Positions 11,291 to 22,467 of a DNA stretch of 64,000 nt are shown here, in pieces. Position numbers and translations under genes: made by a program. How positions within the stretch are numbered: position 1 is the first letter of the stretch; each line of letters starts with the position of its first letter. The notes below the pieces were generated by a model. The model had not been told where the DNA came from. It did not search any database and saw nothing but the letters and a program-made list of their open reading frames with translations. This DNA is from Erpetoichthys calabaricus (lineage: Eukaryota; Chordata; Cladistia; Polypteriformes; Polypteridae), in assembly GCF_900747795.2 (NCBI RefSeq), contig NC_041401.2, positions 120,625,722-120,689,721 on the forward strand. Reading direction: 5' to 3'.

Positions 11291-11384
11291 TACGAGGGGG
11301 GACCCAAAAATAACCGGAAATAAGGAATTTTGTTGTTGTTAGGTTATTTATTTATTTCCGGTTATTTTTGGGTCCCCCCTCGTA
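11291..11384. mobile_element. 94-bp perfect-hairpin mariner-type MITE
   Basis: Two 33-bp arms (TACGAGGGGGGACCC... and its exact inverse) flank a 28-bp AT-rich loop. The element is bordered by TA on each side (11289-11290, 11385-11386), as expected for Tc1/mariner insertion. The perfect arms mean it is young or kept matched. The termini resemble mariner ends. Confidence 0.8.
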
Positions 11385-11387
11385 TAA

Positions 11388-12552
11388 ATAAAATTCTTAT
11401 TATGTCATCTAATGGAAAATGGGGGGGGGGGGGGTTTTGGACAGGATGGGCATTGAAAAGACTATACAAGAAGACTATCAGTACCACAACCTATAGTCGG
11501 AAAAAGCCGGCTTTGTTCAGAAAGAACTGAACGTTCAACAAAAACAAACAAACAAAAAAAAAAAAACACTGTGGCAATTTAATCCAAAACTGAGGCAAAG
11601 ACCCTTAAGTAGAAGGCAGTAGCCACATAGATACTCTTTAACGAGGAAACGTTCAAGAATCATGTGCACATTATGCAAGCCACTGGAGATGAGAAACCCA
11701 TTTTAAAAGACTTAGAAGAGCACTGATTCATGTTACAGATAGACTGTATTGTCACAAGCCCAGTACAAGAGGATGTCATCTACAAAGCCACTTTTGCATA
11801 TTTTTGCTACATGTGTCTTGGCTCTCATGAGATGGATGCAGTTCTCACGTACTCAGTCAAGGCCAATGTGGCAACACTATATGAAACAGAAACAAGCAGA
11901 TCCCAAACTGAGGTGTTGTATGTGGCAGTTTTTCTAATCCCAACATTCAAGGAATAATCAACCCATAAATTTAATTTTTTCTTGTTACTTGTATTACTCA
12001 TGCCAAAAAACCTACACATCCTTTACACAATTATTAGCTCAATCTGTGCAAAATAATGCTTTTTTACTAATACAATGATAAAATGTTACCTCCAGAATTA
12101 CCAGCCAGTATATATCAACAAGAAACTCGAAAGACTCACGGGAGGGATTTTTTTTGAATTGAAGAAAAGATACTTGACCAGTGAATAATGGGGAAAGGGT
12201 GGGTCTTTATGTATGTGCTGAGAATTGAGGAACTATTTAAACACACTGTTAGCATAAATAGACTAATTTTGCACATTTTAACATAGTGACTTGTATAAAA
12301 GACACGTAGATTATGTGACATGAGTAAAGGGAGATAAATATCCATGTGATAATGTCCGGCATCATTCACCTATTGATTTTGTTAAATACGATCTGTTACA
12401 TACTTTCTCCAAAAAAAAAAAAAAAAACAAAACATGGGATTAAATTTTTTTCTCAGCCACCACTAAAATGTACAAAGGGTATGAAACACATTAAAAAAAA
12501 TACTTTTGTGAGGAGTATTCCTTTAAGTACAACAAACCAAATTCCTTATAAG
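11388..12552. other. Unassigned stretch with a G run and weak open frames
   Basis: A run of 14 G lies near 11421-11434. The region 11579-11957 has overlapping open frames of 62-75 codons on both strands, but none shows a domain I know. It could be a decayed transposon or processed pseudogene; I cannot say which. Confidence 0.4.
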
Positions 12553-12565
12553 AAAAGGCAAACAA

Positions 12566-12698
12566 GTCCTGTGGTGGGTTGGCACCCTGCCCGGGATTGG
12601 TTCCTGCCTTGTGCCCTGTGTTGGTTGGGATTGGCTCCAGCAGACCCCCGTGACCCTGTGTTCAGATTGAGCATGTTGGAAAATGGATGGATGGATGG
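12566..12698 (+). mobile_element. 5'-truncated tRNA-type SINE with target duplication
   Basis: This is the 3' part of the SINE family seen complete at 21785 (GGGTTGGCACCCTGCC, GGCTCCAGCAGACCCCCGTG), ending in ATGG repeats. The 13-bp duplication AAAAGGCAAACAA is exact at 12553-12565 and 12699-12711, so this is a recent insertion. Confidence 0.9.
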
Positions 12699-12711
12699 AA
12701 AAGGCAAACAA

Positions 12712-15540
12712 AACTTAACAGCAACATACTGTTTCACTTCAAGAAAGACTAGAAGCAGGACATGAACAGCTATACATGTTTTTAACACTGTAAACTAAAG
12801 AGAATTTGCTGACTGGTGGAATAAGAATTTGAGAAATATACAATAATCCTGACAACACTGAAACTTGTGAACAACAGTTTTCTGGAGGTTGAAAAAAAAT
12901 TGTTCTTGCATTACTTTGTCTTTTAAAGGCTCAGCACTTTCTAATTACCTGTCATATAAAGTCAAATGCTTGTCTGTCAAAGTTAAACCATATCTTTTAG
13001 AGAATATATGTATTAGTTTCAAAATTTTATCAAGATATTCTAGCAAAACTGTAGTTTCCAACTAGCCAACTGATAATTACATTACCAATTAAAATATAAT
13101 TTTCTATATTTTTGATGAGAAAAACATGCATTTCAATTACAATAATGAAGTGAAAAGGTTCTGCAAATAACCTTGTTTTACAATTAAACAATTATTTTGA
13201 ATAAATACATATAATCTAAAACGTCAAGGATCAATCTAATATTATAATACATACAGTAGATTGGTTAGTCATACAACCAGATTATGATTAATATGTGATT
13301 GGAGATAATGCTGACTTTTGTCTATTTATTTATTTTTTAAGACAAATCGTGTGAACTCTCCTACCATATTCCTATAAGCATGGAAATGTTCAATCAATTC
13401 AGACACAGCTGTGCTGTCTTCAGCATTACTTAGGCTGATAAAAATCTGGAATGATTTCTAGTCTAATGAAGTGAAACAGAGAAAATTTCAGTAATGCTTG
13501 AAATAAAGTGTTTTAAAATTATTCTATATTTAAAAAGTACATAATGATATAAAATTTTGTATCATTTTAAAGGCAAATTCCAACAAAGCCGAGTTTAGAG
13601 TGTATTCATGATTTGTTTTCTGGTCTGTTACAGCCATTTAGCTGACACAATAAAATGGAAATATAATATTTGTGTACCGGGATTACTTACAAAGGAACTT
13701 ACTTAATTTCATCTTTCCTAAGGTAAATAGGATATAGGATCCCCCCAGTCATCCCATGCATTTTATAATCTTGTTACCTATTACTGGAATATTAATCTTT
13801 TAATTGTGTTTTGTCAAAATGCACGGCCTAGAGAGACTTTTATTTGCACCCCTCCAGTGCTGTACTTTCGTGATATCCTGACTGGTTAAAACAGAATGTG
13901 ATCATTAGTGAAATAAATTATAATTTAAATTGCACTAAGATTAAATTTGTGTTCTGTAAATTAGTACAACAGAAAAAAAAAGAATATGTGCTTTGAGGCT
14001 ATAATCATATTCATAAATATCCAAGTTGTTGTTTTGGTGGTCCGTCGTCTTGCGCTATAACAGAACAATGTATATTACGTAATATAATCCCAGCTTCACA
14101 GTGGTTCATCACTGGTTGATTCTTAACACTGTGTTATAACACTACACTGCTGGATTGTATCAATCACACCTACAGACAGACACAATGAAGATATGTATTG
14201 ACATGCTCCAGTTTGCAGGCTGAGCTTTTTAAACCAACCCAAATCTATGCATCCATAAAATGCAACCTAAAATGAACAAGCAAATTGCTCAGGAACAAAC
14301 AACAAAACAGCAGTTTAGCACAACATTTTCCAAATGTAGTACTTGATCATAGTGGGATATTTGCACAGTTTAATAAAACAAACATAACAATAACTTCTAA
14401 GAGGAGTTCAACTGATATTTAGAAAAGAACACAAGCAGAACTGAATACCAAGCTGCAAAAACACCAAAAGTAAGTCAGTTTCTACATCTCACATGTATGT
14501 AGACCAACAATGTTTTCTACGAAGCTGGATTTCAGATCATGACCCTCACACAGTCACAAAAAGTAAAGTATGAAAACCCTGCTTGGCCTTAAGCAAGTGC
14601 TTTCAAGACCAAAACAGACAACTCCGATTTGATTCTGGGTTCACGGATATATTTAGATGAAACTAAGCACAATCAAAACAACAAAAACCATTAAAAATAA
14701 TTTCGATTCATCAATCCATTTTTATTTGACTTGCACCAAGGAAGGCAGAACGCAAAGATCTGCTGCCTCAGCTAGAAAACTCCTTGGTCTAAATATATCC
14801 CACATGTGTAACAGAAGGCCTCGCTGGGTCATATACAGACGGGTAACACTAGTGACAACATGTAAAACACTGCTCCAACTTCAGCTATAGACAGACCCCT
14901 CGCCTTTCGAGTTCTGTAACAATTCACAAGAAACTCCTTTCAAGATCTTCATGCACACACAAGTTGCCCCAAAACAAAATACATGGTCAGACACAATTGA
15001 TCATCATGGTGTTCAAAAAAAGAAAGAAAGAAAAAAAACTTAAAACTTGTGCGCTACCCGATCACAGGAAGTCAAATAAGGTTCAGTGTGGAAGAACAAG
15101 CACTGCGGCTGTAATACCAATGTCAAGAAACTTAAATACGGAGTTCGACATTAACGCAAAGTGTTCAAACCTCATCTGCTGCACTGGGCAATTTCTGACT
15201 CTTGAATTGACTCATAAAGCGGGGCCACCCTCCGAGAAGAGCACCTTAAGACCTGCAGATCAAGTCTAAAGAAGAGAAGTTTTCTACATCACCCAATAAC
15301 ATTAACAACTCCCTAAAACGAAAACTTCAGCCCACGTCCAGCAGCGGGGCATATACGCAAGAATGCAACATTTACATTGGGACCTAAAGTAAAAACTGGG
15401 AATATCAAACTCACTAACAGCGTAGATACCAGACACATCGAATGTTCGACCACACTAGTTTCCTTTCATATTGCAACTTAACCGAATAATGTAAACGTTC
15501 TCAGACCAGGAAAATAAAACGGAGCTATGCAAGCATATTA
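12712..15540. other. Non-coding stretch, putative intron of the leftward gene
   Basis: AT-rich with no recognised exon. A possible minus-strand splice donor (CAAG|GTAATATG) sits at 15540/15541 and could belong to an alternative 5' exon of the gene starting near 15.9 kb. I found no further coding exon. Confidence 0.4.
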
Positions 15541-15846
15541 CCTTGCTTGTCTCAGTTTAATATTTCGAGTTTGTAACTGGAGTCAAACATGAGCATGTCA
15601 GCTCCTCTGCATTCCACCGTAGTATGATCACTACAATCACGTTTAGTAATATGTCTCCATACGTTCCTATGCCTCCTAAAGAAGGCCCCAACTTGCACCG
15701 GCGTTTCCTTTTCTCAGGTTGTATTTTTCTTGTTTTCGCAGCTGCGAGGCGACTATATTTTGGCGGCGCTTCCAACACCCCTTCCCTGTCCCGCACCAAG
15801 GAACCACCCAACCAGGTCCCCATCGCAACTTGGTCTTGCCTCTTAC

Positions 15847-15960
15847 CATTGTTCAGGACTCAGAGTGTCACTTAAATCCGAACGTTAGGATACTTCTTAA
15901 TCGACAGTCCCGAAGACAGACCACACAAGAAACCCTGCCCAGCCTGCTCAAACACTTCCT
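15847..15960 (-). other. CAPZB: Putative first exon of CAPZB
   Basis: On the minus strand CCTGAACAATG is followed at once by GTAAGAG, so the ATG (15847-15849) is the last codon of an exon ending in a strong donor. Context is good, with A at -3. The exon lies just downstream of a GC-rich promoter. Human synteny places CAPZB, the F-actin capping protein beta subunit, on this strand as the next gene left of MICOS10. I recall, without being able to check, that CAPZB's first coding exon is very short. No second coding exon was found, so the gene name is inference from position. The 5' edge of the exon is a guess. Confidence 0.35.
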
Positions 15961-16130
15961 GCTCCAGCACAGGTTGAGGCAAAGAGGGGACGGGCGGAGG
16001 CGGCCATTGCGCATCCGGGTCATATTGCTGCAGCCCCTGAACTACCAATCAAAACGCAGCAACCAGGGCATGGCCAAGTATGGAGAGGCGGCGTGTGGCA
16101 GAGGGAGGGGCAGAAGAGAAAGCGCGTGGA
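15900..16130 (-). promoter_or_regulatory. CpG-containing promoter region
   Basis: This segment is GC- and CpG-rich compared with its AT-rich flanks. It holds a YY1-like site on the minus strand (CAATGGCCGC, 16001-16010), an NRF1-like TTGCGCATCCG overlapping it, and a CCAAT box at 16045-16049. The YY1 orientation fits transcription to the left. There is no TATA box, as usual for housekeeping genes. Confidence 0.55.
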
Positions 16131-16622
16131 ACGTCGGAAAAGAAAAGATTTTAAATCGCCTAACAGAAAATATTTTTATCATTTACTATAATCATAACTT
16201 AATTATTATTTTAGAACTATACAGTACATTTAAAACTAAGGAAAAGTGCAATCCGATATACCGAAAAAGAACGGGTACAATAGACAGCTGAGAAACAATA
16301 ATCGGTGAAAGATTGAGCGGTTGAATACGCAGTAGTTAAAAACTACTGTTCTATGGTGCGAAAAAAAGTAAGCATTCACACATTTAGGAATAAGCTGGTG
16401 ATCTTTGACAAAGTTCTTTTACGAAAATGATCTAACAATTTATCATACAGTAGAAGTACTTGTAACCGCTTTAGTTTTAAAGCCTGGGAAGAAAGAAAGC
16501 CTAAATAATCTAAAACTCGTCACATTTTAAAAACACAAACGAGAAGATACTTATTCTTATTTACGATAGTAGACAAAAGTCAAGATTATCTCCGATCATA
16601 TAATAAACATAAGCTGATTGTA
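16131..16622. other. Non-coding stretch upstream of the putative promoter
   Basis: AT-rich, with no gene or repeat recognised before the LINE target duplication at 16623. Confidence 0.5.
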
Positions 16623-16996
16623 TTAATAACTGATCTACTGTCTTTTTCTTCCTCTTCTTTCTGTTGCTCCCGTTGGGGGTTGCCACAGCGGATCATCTTC
16701 TTCCATATCTTTCTGTCCTCTGCATCTTGCTCTGTTACACCCTTTCACCTGCATGCCCTCTCTCCCCACATCCATTAACCTTCGCTTAGGCCTTCCTCTT
16801 TTCTTCTTTCCTGGCAACTCTATCCTTAGCATCCTTCTCCCAATATACCCAGCATCTCTCCTCTGCACATGTCCAAACCAACGCAATCTCGCCCCTCTGA
16901 CTTTGTCTCCCAACCGTCCAACTTGAGCTGACCCTATAATGTACTCATTTCTAATCCTATCCATCCTAGTCATACACAGTACAAATCTTAGCATCT

Positions 16997-17993
16997 TTAC
17001 TCTGCTACCTCCAGCTCTGTCCCCTGCTTTCTGGTCAGTGCCACCATCTCCAACCCATATAACATAGCTGGTCTCACTACCGTCCTGTAGACCTTCCCTT
17101 TCACTCTTGCTGATACCCGTCTGTCACAAATTACTCCTGACACTCTTCTCCACCCATTCCACCATACCCGCACTCCCTTTTTCACCTCTCTTCCACAATC
17201 CCCATTACTCTGTACTGTTGATCCCAAGTATTTAAACTCATCCACCTTCACCAACTCTACTCCCTGCATCCTCACCATTCCACTGACCTCCCTCTCATTT
17301 AAACACATGTATTCTGTCTTGTTCCTACTGACCTTCATTCCTCTCCTCTCTAGAGCATTTCTCCACCTCTCCAGGGTCTCCTCAACCTGCTCCCTATTAT
17401 CACTACAGATCACGATGTCATCAGCAAACATCATAGTCCACGGGAACTCCTGTCTAATCTCGTCTGTCAACCTGTCCATCACCTTTGCAAATAAGAAAGA
17501 GCTCAGAGCCGATCCCTGATGTAATCCCACCTCCAACTTGAATACATCCGTCACTTCCCTCGTACATATCCTGTACAATTCTTACGTGCTTCTCTGCCAC
17601 TCCTGACTTCCTCATACAATACCACAGCTCCTCTCAAGGTACCCTGTCATATGCTTTCTCCAGGCCCACAAAGACGCAATGCAACTCCTTCTGGCCTTCT
17701 CTAAACTTCTCCATCAACATCCTCAGAGCAAACATTGCAGCTGTGGTGCTCTTTCTTGGCATGAAACCATACTGCTCACTAAACATTACCTCCCTTCTTA
17801 ACCTAGCTTCCACTACTCTTTCCCATAACTTCATGCTGTGGCTCATCAATTTTATTCCCCTGTAGTTACTGCAGTCCTGCACATCCCCCTTATTCTTAAA
17901 TATCGGCACCAGTACACTTCTTCTCCACTCCTGAGGCATCCTCTCACTTTCCAAGATTCCATTAAACAATCTGGTTAAAAACTCCAATGCCAT
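16997..17993 (-). pseudogene. LINE reverse transcriptase, broken in two frames
   Basis: The upstream piece (17993-17634) holds the finger motifs WRRSVLVPIFKNKGD and NYRGIKLMSHSMKLWERV, ending near EKAYDRVP. The second piece (17578-16997) holds GLHQGSALSSFLF and the catalytic MMFADDIVICSD, then the thumb (DEFKYLGSTVQSNGD). A third piece (16994-16635) carries the C-terminal RLRWFGHVQRRD and GRPKRRLMDV region. Separate frames show the gene has accumulated breaks and cannot give one polypeptide. Confidence 0.8.
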
Positions 17994-18450
17994 CTCTCAA
18001 AAACACCACCATTCTTCATCCTCTTCATAGCTGTCCTTACTTCCTCCTTGCTAATCCATTGCACTTCCTGATTCACTATCTCCACATCATCCAACCTCTT
18101 ATTTCTCTCATTCTCTTCATCAGTCTCTCAAAGTACTCTTTCCATCTGCTCAACACACTCTCCTCGCTTGTGAGTACGTTTCCATCTTTATCCTTTATCA
18201 CCCTAACCTGCTGCACATCTTTCCCAGCTTGGTCCCTCTGTCTAGAAATCAGTACAGGTCCTTTTTTCCCTTCTTAGTCTCCAGCCTCTCATACAACTCA
18301 TCATACGCCTTTTCTTTAGCCTTTGCCACGTCTCTCTTCACCTTGTGCCTTATCTCCTTGTACTCTTGTCTACTTTCTGCATCTCTCTGACTATTCCACT
18401 TCTTCTTTGCCATCCCTCTTCCTCTGTATACTCTCCTGTACTTTCCCCAT

Positions 18451-19605
18451 TCACTCCTTCCTCTTTCCAGATATCACGCCAAGGACCCTTCTTGCTGTCA
18501 CCCTTACTTCATCTGCTATTGTTTCCCAGCTGTCTGGTAACTCTTCATTGCCACCCAGTGCCTGTCTCACCTCCTCACTAATCTCAACCTTACAGTCTTC
18601 CTTTTTCAAATTCCGCCATTTGATCCTTGGCTCTGCCCTCACTCTCTTCCTCTTCTTGATCTGTAACGTCATCCTACAGACTGCCATCCTATGCTGCTTA
18701 ACTACACTTTCCCCTGCCACCACTTTGCAGTCTTCAATCTCCTTCATATCAACTCTTCTGCATAGGATGTAATCTACCTGTGTGCATCTTCCTCCACTCT
18801 TGTACATAACCCTATGTTCCTCCCTCTTCTTAAAATATGTATTCACCACAGCCATGTCCATCCTTTTGGCAAAATCAACTATCCTCTGACCTTCTTCATT
18901 CCTGTCCTTGACACCATACCTACCCATCACCTCCTCGTCTCCACTGTTCCCTTCACCAACATGCCCATTGAAATCCGCTCCAATCACCACTTTCTGTCCC
19001 TTGGGTACACTGTTCATCACTTCATCCAACTCACTCCAAAAATCTTCTTTCTCACCCATTGCACACCCAACTTGCGGTGCATATGCACTAACAACATTCA
19101 TCATCACACCTCCAATTCCATCTTCATAATCATTACTCTGCCTAACACTCTTTTCACCTCCAAAACACTCTTGACATAATGTTCCTTCAGAATAACTCCT
19201 ATCCACACCATGATAGAACAATTTGAATCCACCTCCAATCCACCTGGCCTTACTCCCATTCCATTTAGTCTCTTGCACACACAATATATCAGCCTTCCTT
19301 CTCTCCATCATATCTGCTAACTCTTTCCCCTTACCAGTCATACTGCCAACATTCAAAGTTCCTACCCTCAGTTCCACTCTCTTTACTTTCCTCCTCTCCT
19401 CCTGCCTCCGGACATGTCTCCCTCCTCTTCTTCTTCGGCCAACAGTAGCCCAATTTCCGCCAGCACCCTGTAGGCTAACGGTACTTGTGGCAGTCATTGT
19501 TAACCTGGGGCTCGACCAATCCGGTATGGAAATTTGTATTGTTGTCCGCATATTGATTTGGCAAAATTTTACACCGGATGCCCTTCCTGATGTAACCCTC
19601 CCCAT
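18451..19605 (-). CDS. LINE endonuclease part (EEP/APE fold)
   Basis: 384 codons. After a basic N-terminus the nuclease begins at VGTLNVGSM (catalytic Asn) and continues with CVQETKW (catalytic Glu), VSAYAPQVG, IGADFNGHVG (Asp and Asn of the active site) and VDYILCRR. The final SDH-type histidine motif appears as VVKQHRM. In LINEs this enzyme nicks the target DNA to prime reverse transcription. The segment after VSAYAPQ looks well kept. The frame ends before the reverse transcriptase, which lies in other frames at lower coordinates. Confidence 0.8.
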   Translation of the reverse strand: MGRVTSGRASGVKFCQINMRTTIQISIPDWSSPRLTMTATSTVSLQGAGGNWATVGRRRRGGRHVRRQEERRKVKRVELRVGTLNVGSMTGKGKELADMMERRKADILCVQETKWNGSKARWIGGGFKLFYHGVDRSYSEGTLCQECFGGEKSVRQSNDYEDGIGGVMMNVVSAYAPQVGCAMGEKEDFWSELDEVMNSVPKGQKVVIGADFNGHVGEGNSGDEEVMGRYGVKDRNEEGQRIVDFAKRMDMAVVNTYFKKREEHRVMYKSGGRCTQVDYILCRRVDMKEIEDCKVVAGESVVKQHRMAVCRMTLQIKKRKRVRAEPRIKWRNLKKEDCKVEISEEVRQALGGNEELPDSWETIADEVRVTARRVLGVISGKRKE

Positions 19606-19927
19606 TTATCCGGGCTTGGGACCGGCATTAAAAAACACACTGGTTTGTGTATCCCCTGTGGCTGGGTTAATAACCGATCTACTGTATGTTTGAGAATATT
19701 AGGTAGATCCTTGACTTTTTATATTATATGTATTTATTCAAAATCATTTAATCATAAAACAAGGTTAATCTTTTCACTTCATTATTGCAATCGAAATGCT
19801 TGTTGACCTTATCAAAAACATGAAAATCACATTTTAATTTACTTGGAAATTTTCGGCTAGCTGAAAACAACACAGTTTTAATAGAATTTCTTAACTTTTT
19901 AAAAATTAATCCATATACTCTCTAAAA

Positions 19928-20404
19928 CAGTGATTCTTAACCTTTTTTGAGTCACAGACTCCTTTGAGAATCTGATGAAAGCTATGGACCACCTTCCCCA
20001 GAAATATTCACATAAACACAACTTTGCATGCAATCAATATAATGTACTTTATTTGTTGAAATTTGATTATCTTATACATATATGATATACACAAAGCATT
20101 ATTAAACTTTAAAGTAAACAATCTAAAAATACAAGCCTTTTTACGCAAAAAGCAATGGCCACTCATTATAATCATAAAATACAACCCTCTTGTGCAAATT
20201 AAAACAGATCTACTACTACTACGTTTTCTACTACCATTACTACTACTACTACTACTACTACTACAACTACTACATCTACTGTAAATCAACAGTACCAGGC
20301 TGTATAGTGAATTTAAATGTTAATTTTTATTTGGCCCTCACGGACCCCCTGAAACCCATCCATAGACCACCCAGGGGTTACGCACCTCAGGTTAAGAACC
20401 CCAG
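19928..20404. mobile_element. hAT MITE, 477 bp, with 8-bp target duplication
   Basis: Ends CAGTGATTCTTAACC and GGTTAAGAACCCCAG are inverted. CTCTAAAA is duplicated exactly at 19920-19927 and 20405-20412. The element has no transposase and contains a CTA/TAC trinucleotide microsatellite. Confidence 0.85.
20211..20280. repeat. CTA/TAC trinucleotide microsatellite
   Basis: An impure run of CTA triplets inside the hAT MITE. It explains the tyrosine- or serine-rich open frames that cross it, which are not genes. Confidence 0.9.
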
Positions 20405-20499
20405 CTCTAAAAGATCTGGTTTAACAGACACAGAGTTGACTTTATATAAGGGGTTTTTATCAACTGCCCAGCCTTTAAAAGACAAAATAATGTGAGAAA

Positions 20500-21300
20500 A
20501 ATTTTTTTTCAACCACAAGAAACTGATTTATTCATGACATTTCAGTATTGTTAGGATTGTTGTATTTTTCATGTTCTTAGTACACCAGTCAAAGCATGAC
20601 ACAAAATTTTCTTCAGTCAATTCGTCCAACTCCCCATTCACAGCTTCAATGAGTTTCTTACATATTTCAAAAGCCTTCCTTTGTAGATGTTCTTTGTTGT
20701 TTGAAAACAACCAAATATCACAGAGTGCCAAGTCAGGGTAACAAAGACGAGGCTGCACCAGTTCAAGAACAGACTGCTGAATGGTGGCCATGGTAAGCTT
20801 GGCAGTGTGAGCTGGCGCATTGTTGTGGTGGAGGAAAGTCATGCAAAATTATAACCAGGGGTGACATCTGTTCATTCCATGGAAAACTTCAGGCAAGTAG
20901 ACTTCTGAGTACCACTTGGCTGTCACTGTGGGACCTTCCTGCAGTAGCACTGAAGCAATGACGTGTTTCAGAGAGAAGAAAATGGCAGCCATTGTTTTGC
21001 CAGCTGATTTGCAGCACCTGGTCTTGACTGGGGCCTTTGAGTGCTTTGGAAGCTAAACTTTTGACTGATTTTTAATTTCAGGCTCCAAAAAGTGAAACCA
21101 GGTTTCATCTCCAGTCACCAAAAAATCTAATCTTTGGGACTGACCATCTTGAATGTTTCAAAGAAAGACCTGACAGAAACTGACTTGATGCTGTTTCACT
21201 TCTTCTGTCAGCAGATATGGCAGAAAGTTTGGAAAAATTCAGCTCCATGACTTCCTGTGGGGGTGATTTTTTTAAACTCAGGAATAATGGTTCTCTCTAG
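20500..21300 (-). mobile_element. Decayed mariner transposon
   Basis: The minus strand at 20842-20528 encodes the mariner C-terminus: HHNNAPAHTA (the DNAPAH motif with N in place of the catalytic D) and CYPDLALCDIWLF (third catalytic Asp). Further upstream on that strand, about 21120, is VTGDETWFHF, the first catalytic motif. Frames are broken between these parts. The loss of the second aspartate and the breaks mark an old, dead copy. Confidence 0.75.
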
Positions 21301-21772
21301 GAAAATGAATGTGAACACCAGGAAATCTCATGGAAGACTGATGGTTCAAGGGTTTCTGAACGAACCTTGGTGTTTATAAGTGACAGACTCAAGATTAGAT
21401 TTAAGTGGTTAAATCTGTTTTAATAAACAAGGTTTCGATCTTTAAATCGTACCATACTATTTTAAAGCCCACTTATTCCAACTCAAGGTCAAAGAGAGAA
21501 TGGATTTTAAAAGAATTTTCAGAGATAACACAACTGCCTGAGGTAGAAGACATCTCCGTCAGATTTGTCATCTACCGTCCCAATGCTTCCAAGTATCACA
21601 CCTGTCTTATGAAGACAAAGATTGAAACAACTAAATCTATACTCATCTGATACAAAGCTAGCTGTATGACCCTGATTTGAATCGTTTGGGTAGTATGCTT
21701 TCATGTTTAACATTTATGCCTAGTTTTCCTGCAAATTAATCATTGAAATAATGTTTGAGTATTAGCTTGTTG
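21301..21772. other. Non-coding stretch, nothing recognised
   Basis: Short open frames on both strands near 21405-21713 show no family features. Confidence 0.4.
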
Positions 21773-21784
21773 AAGTTTTCTTAC

Positions 21785-22145
21785 GGGGCGGCACGGTGGC
21801 ACAGTGGGTAGCACTGCTGCCTCGCAGTTGGAGGACCTGGGTTCGCTTCCTGGGTCCTCCCTGCGTGGAGTTTGCATGTTCTCCCCGTGTCTGCGTGGGT
21901 TTCCTCCGGGCGCTCCGGTTTCCTCCCACAGTCCAAAAACATGCAGGTAAGGTGGATTGGCGATTCTAAATTGGCCCTAGTGTGTGCTTGGTGTGTGGGT
22001 GTGTTTGTGTGTGTCCTGCGGTAGGTTGGCACCCTGCCTGGGATTGGTTCCTGCCTCGTGCCCTGTGTTGGCTGGGATTGGCTCCAGCAGACCCCCGTGA
22101 CCCTGTGTTCGGATTCAGCGGGTTGGAAAATGGATGGATGGATGG
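21785..22145 (+). mobile_element. Full-length tRNA-derived SINE with target duplication
   Basis: The 5' head contains a pol III A box (GTGGCACAGTGGGTAGCAC) and B box (GGGTTCGCTTCC) of tRNA type. A conserved body follows (GTGGAGTTTGCATGTTCTCC, TTTCCTCCCACAGTCC), then a 3' part ending in ATGG repeats. The 12-bp duplication AAGTTTTCTTAC is exact at 21773-21784 and 22146-22157. This is the best-preserved copy in the window with that at 55860. Confidence 0.93.
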
Positions 22146-22467
22146 AAGTTTTCTTACTGTTTACAGACATTTAAAAATGATTGATGAGTGTTGCTGTAAC
22201 AAGCTGTGATAGTTCAGGTTAAGTTCTTTCAGGGGTAGTGATTCCATACTGCCATATCTGTGACTCATCAAGGGAAGACTTTTAATTTTCTGTTAAAATA
22301 TTTGTGCAGCCCTTTTAAAGGTAGCAGTGTGGGAATGGAGCACCACATCTGTGAATTCCAACAGGAGTGCAGCTCTTGCAGAGCCTTTTGGCCTCTGCTA
22401 AGGTATTTTGAAGTGTAGCCTTTTCAGGGAAGTGACCCAGGTGCAGTATATTTAACCCGGCAGGGGC

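Larger units (their letters stand above)
16641..19667 (-). mobile_element. Nearly full-length RTE-type LINE
   Basis: A 3.0-kb element on the minus strand, flanked by an ~18-bp target duplication with one mismatch (TTAATAAC[T/C]GATCTACTGT, at 16623-16640 and about 19668-19685). In minus-strand order it has a 5' region reading ATGGGGAGGGTTACATCAGG, an apurinic-type endonuclease (19605-18451), reverse transcriptase (about 18000-16997) and a C-terminal domain (16994-16635). Length and order match RTE-like LINEs (3.2 kb). The reading frame is broken into at least four pieces, so it is inactive, but the low divergence between the duplications suggests modest age. Confidence 0.85.

Noticed and set aside
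15557-15823. 88-codon minus-strand frame beside the putative CAPZB exon
   Set aside because: No similarity to CAPZB or any known protein; more likely 5' intron read through.
16635-19693. Plus-strand open frames rich in Ser, Leu, Pro and His between 17.3 and 19.7 kb
   Set aside because: They are the complement of the minus-strand LINE; no domain or splice context supports them.
20008-20289. Serine- or tyrosine-rich peptides near 20.2 kb
   Set aside because: Produced by translation of a trinucleotide microsatellite.
21785-22145. tRNA gene
   Set aside because: A and B boxes belong to a SINE head; no cloverleaf with matched acceptor stem, and the body continues as a SINE.
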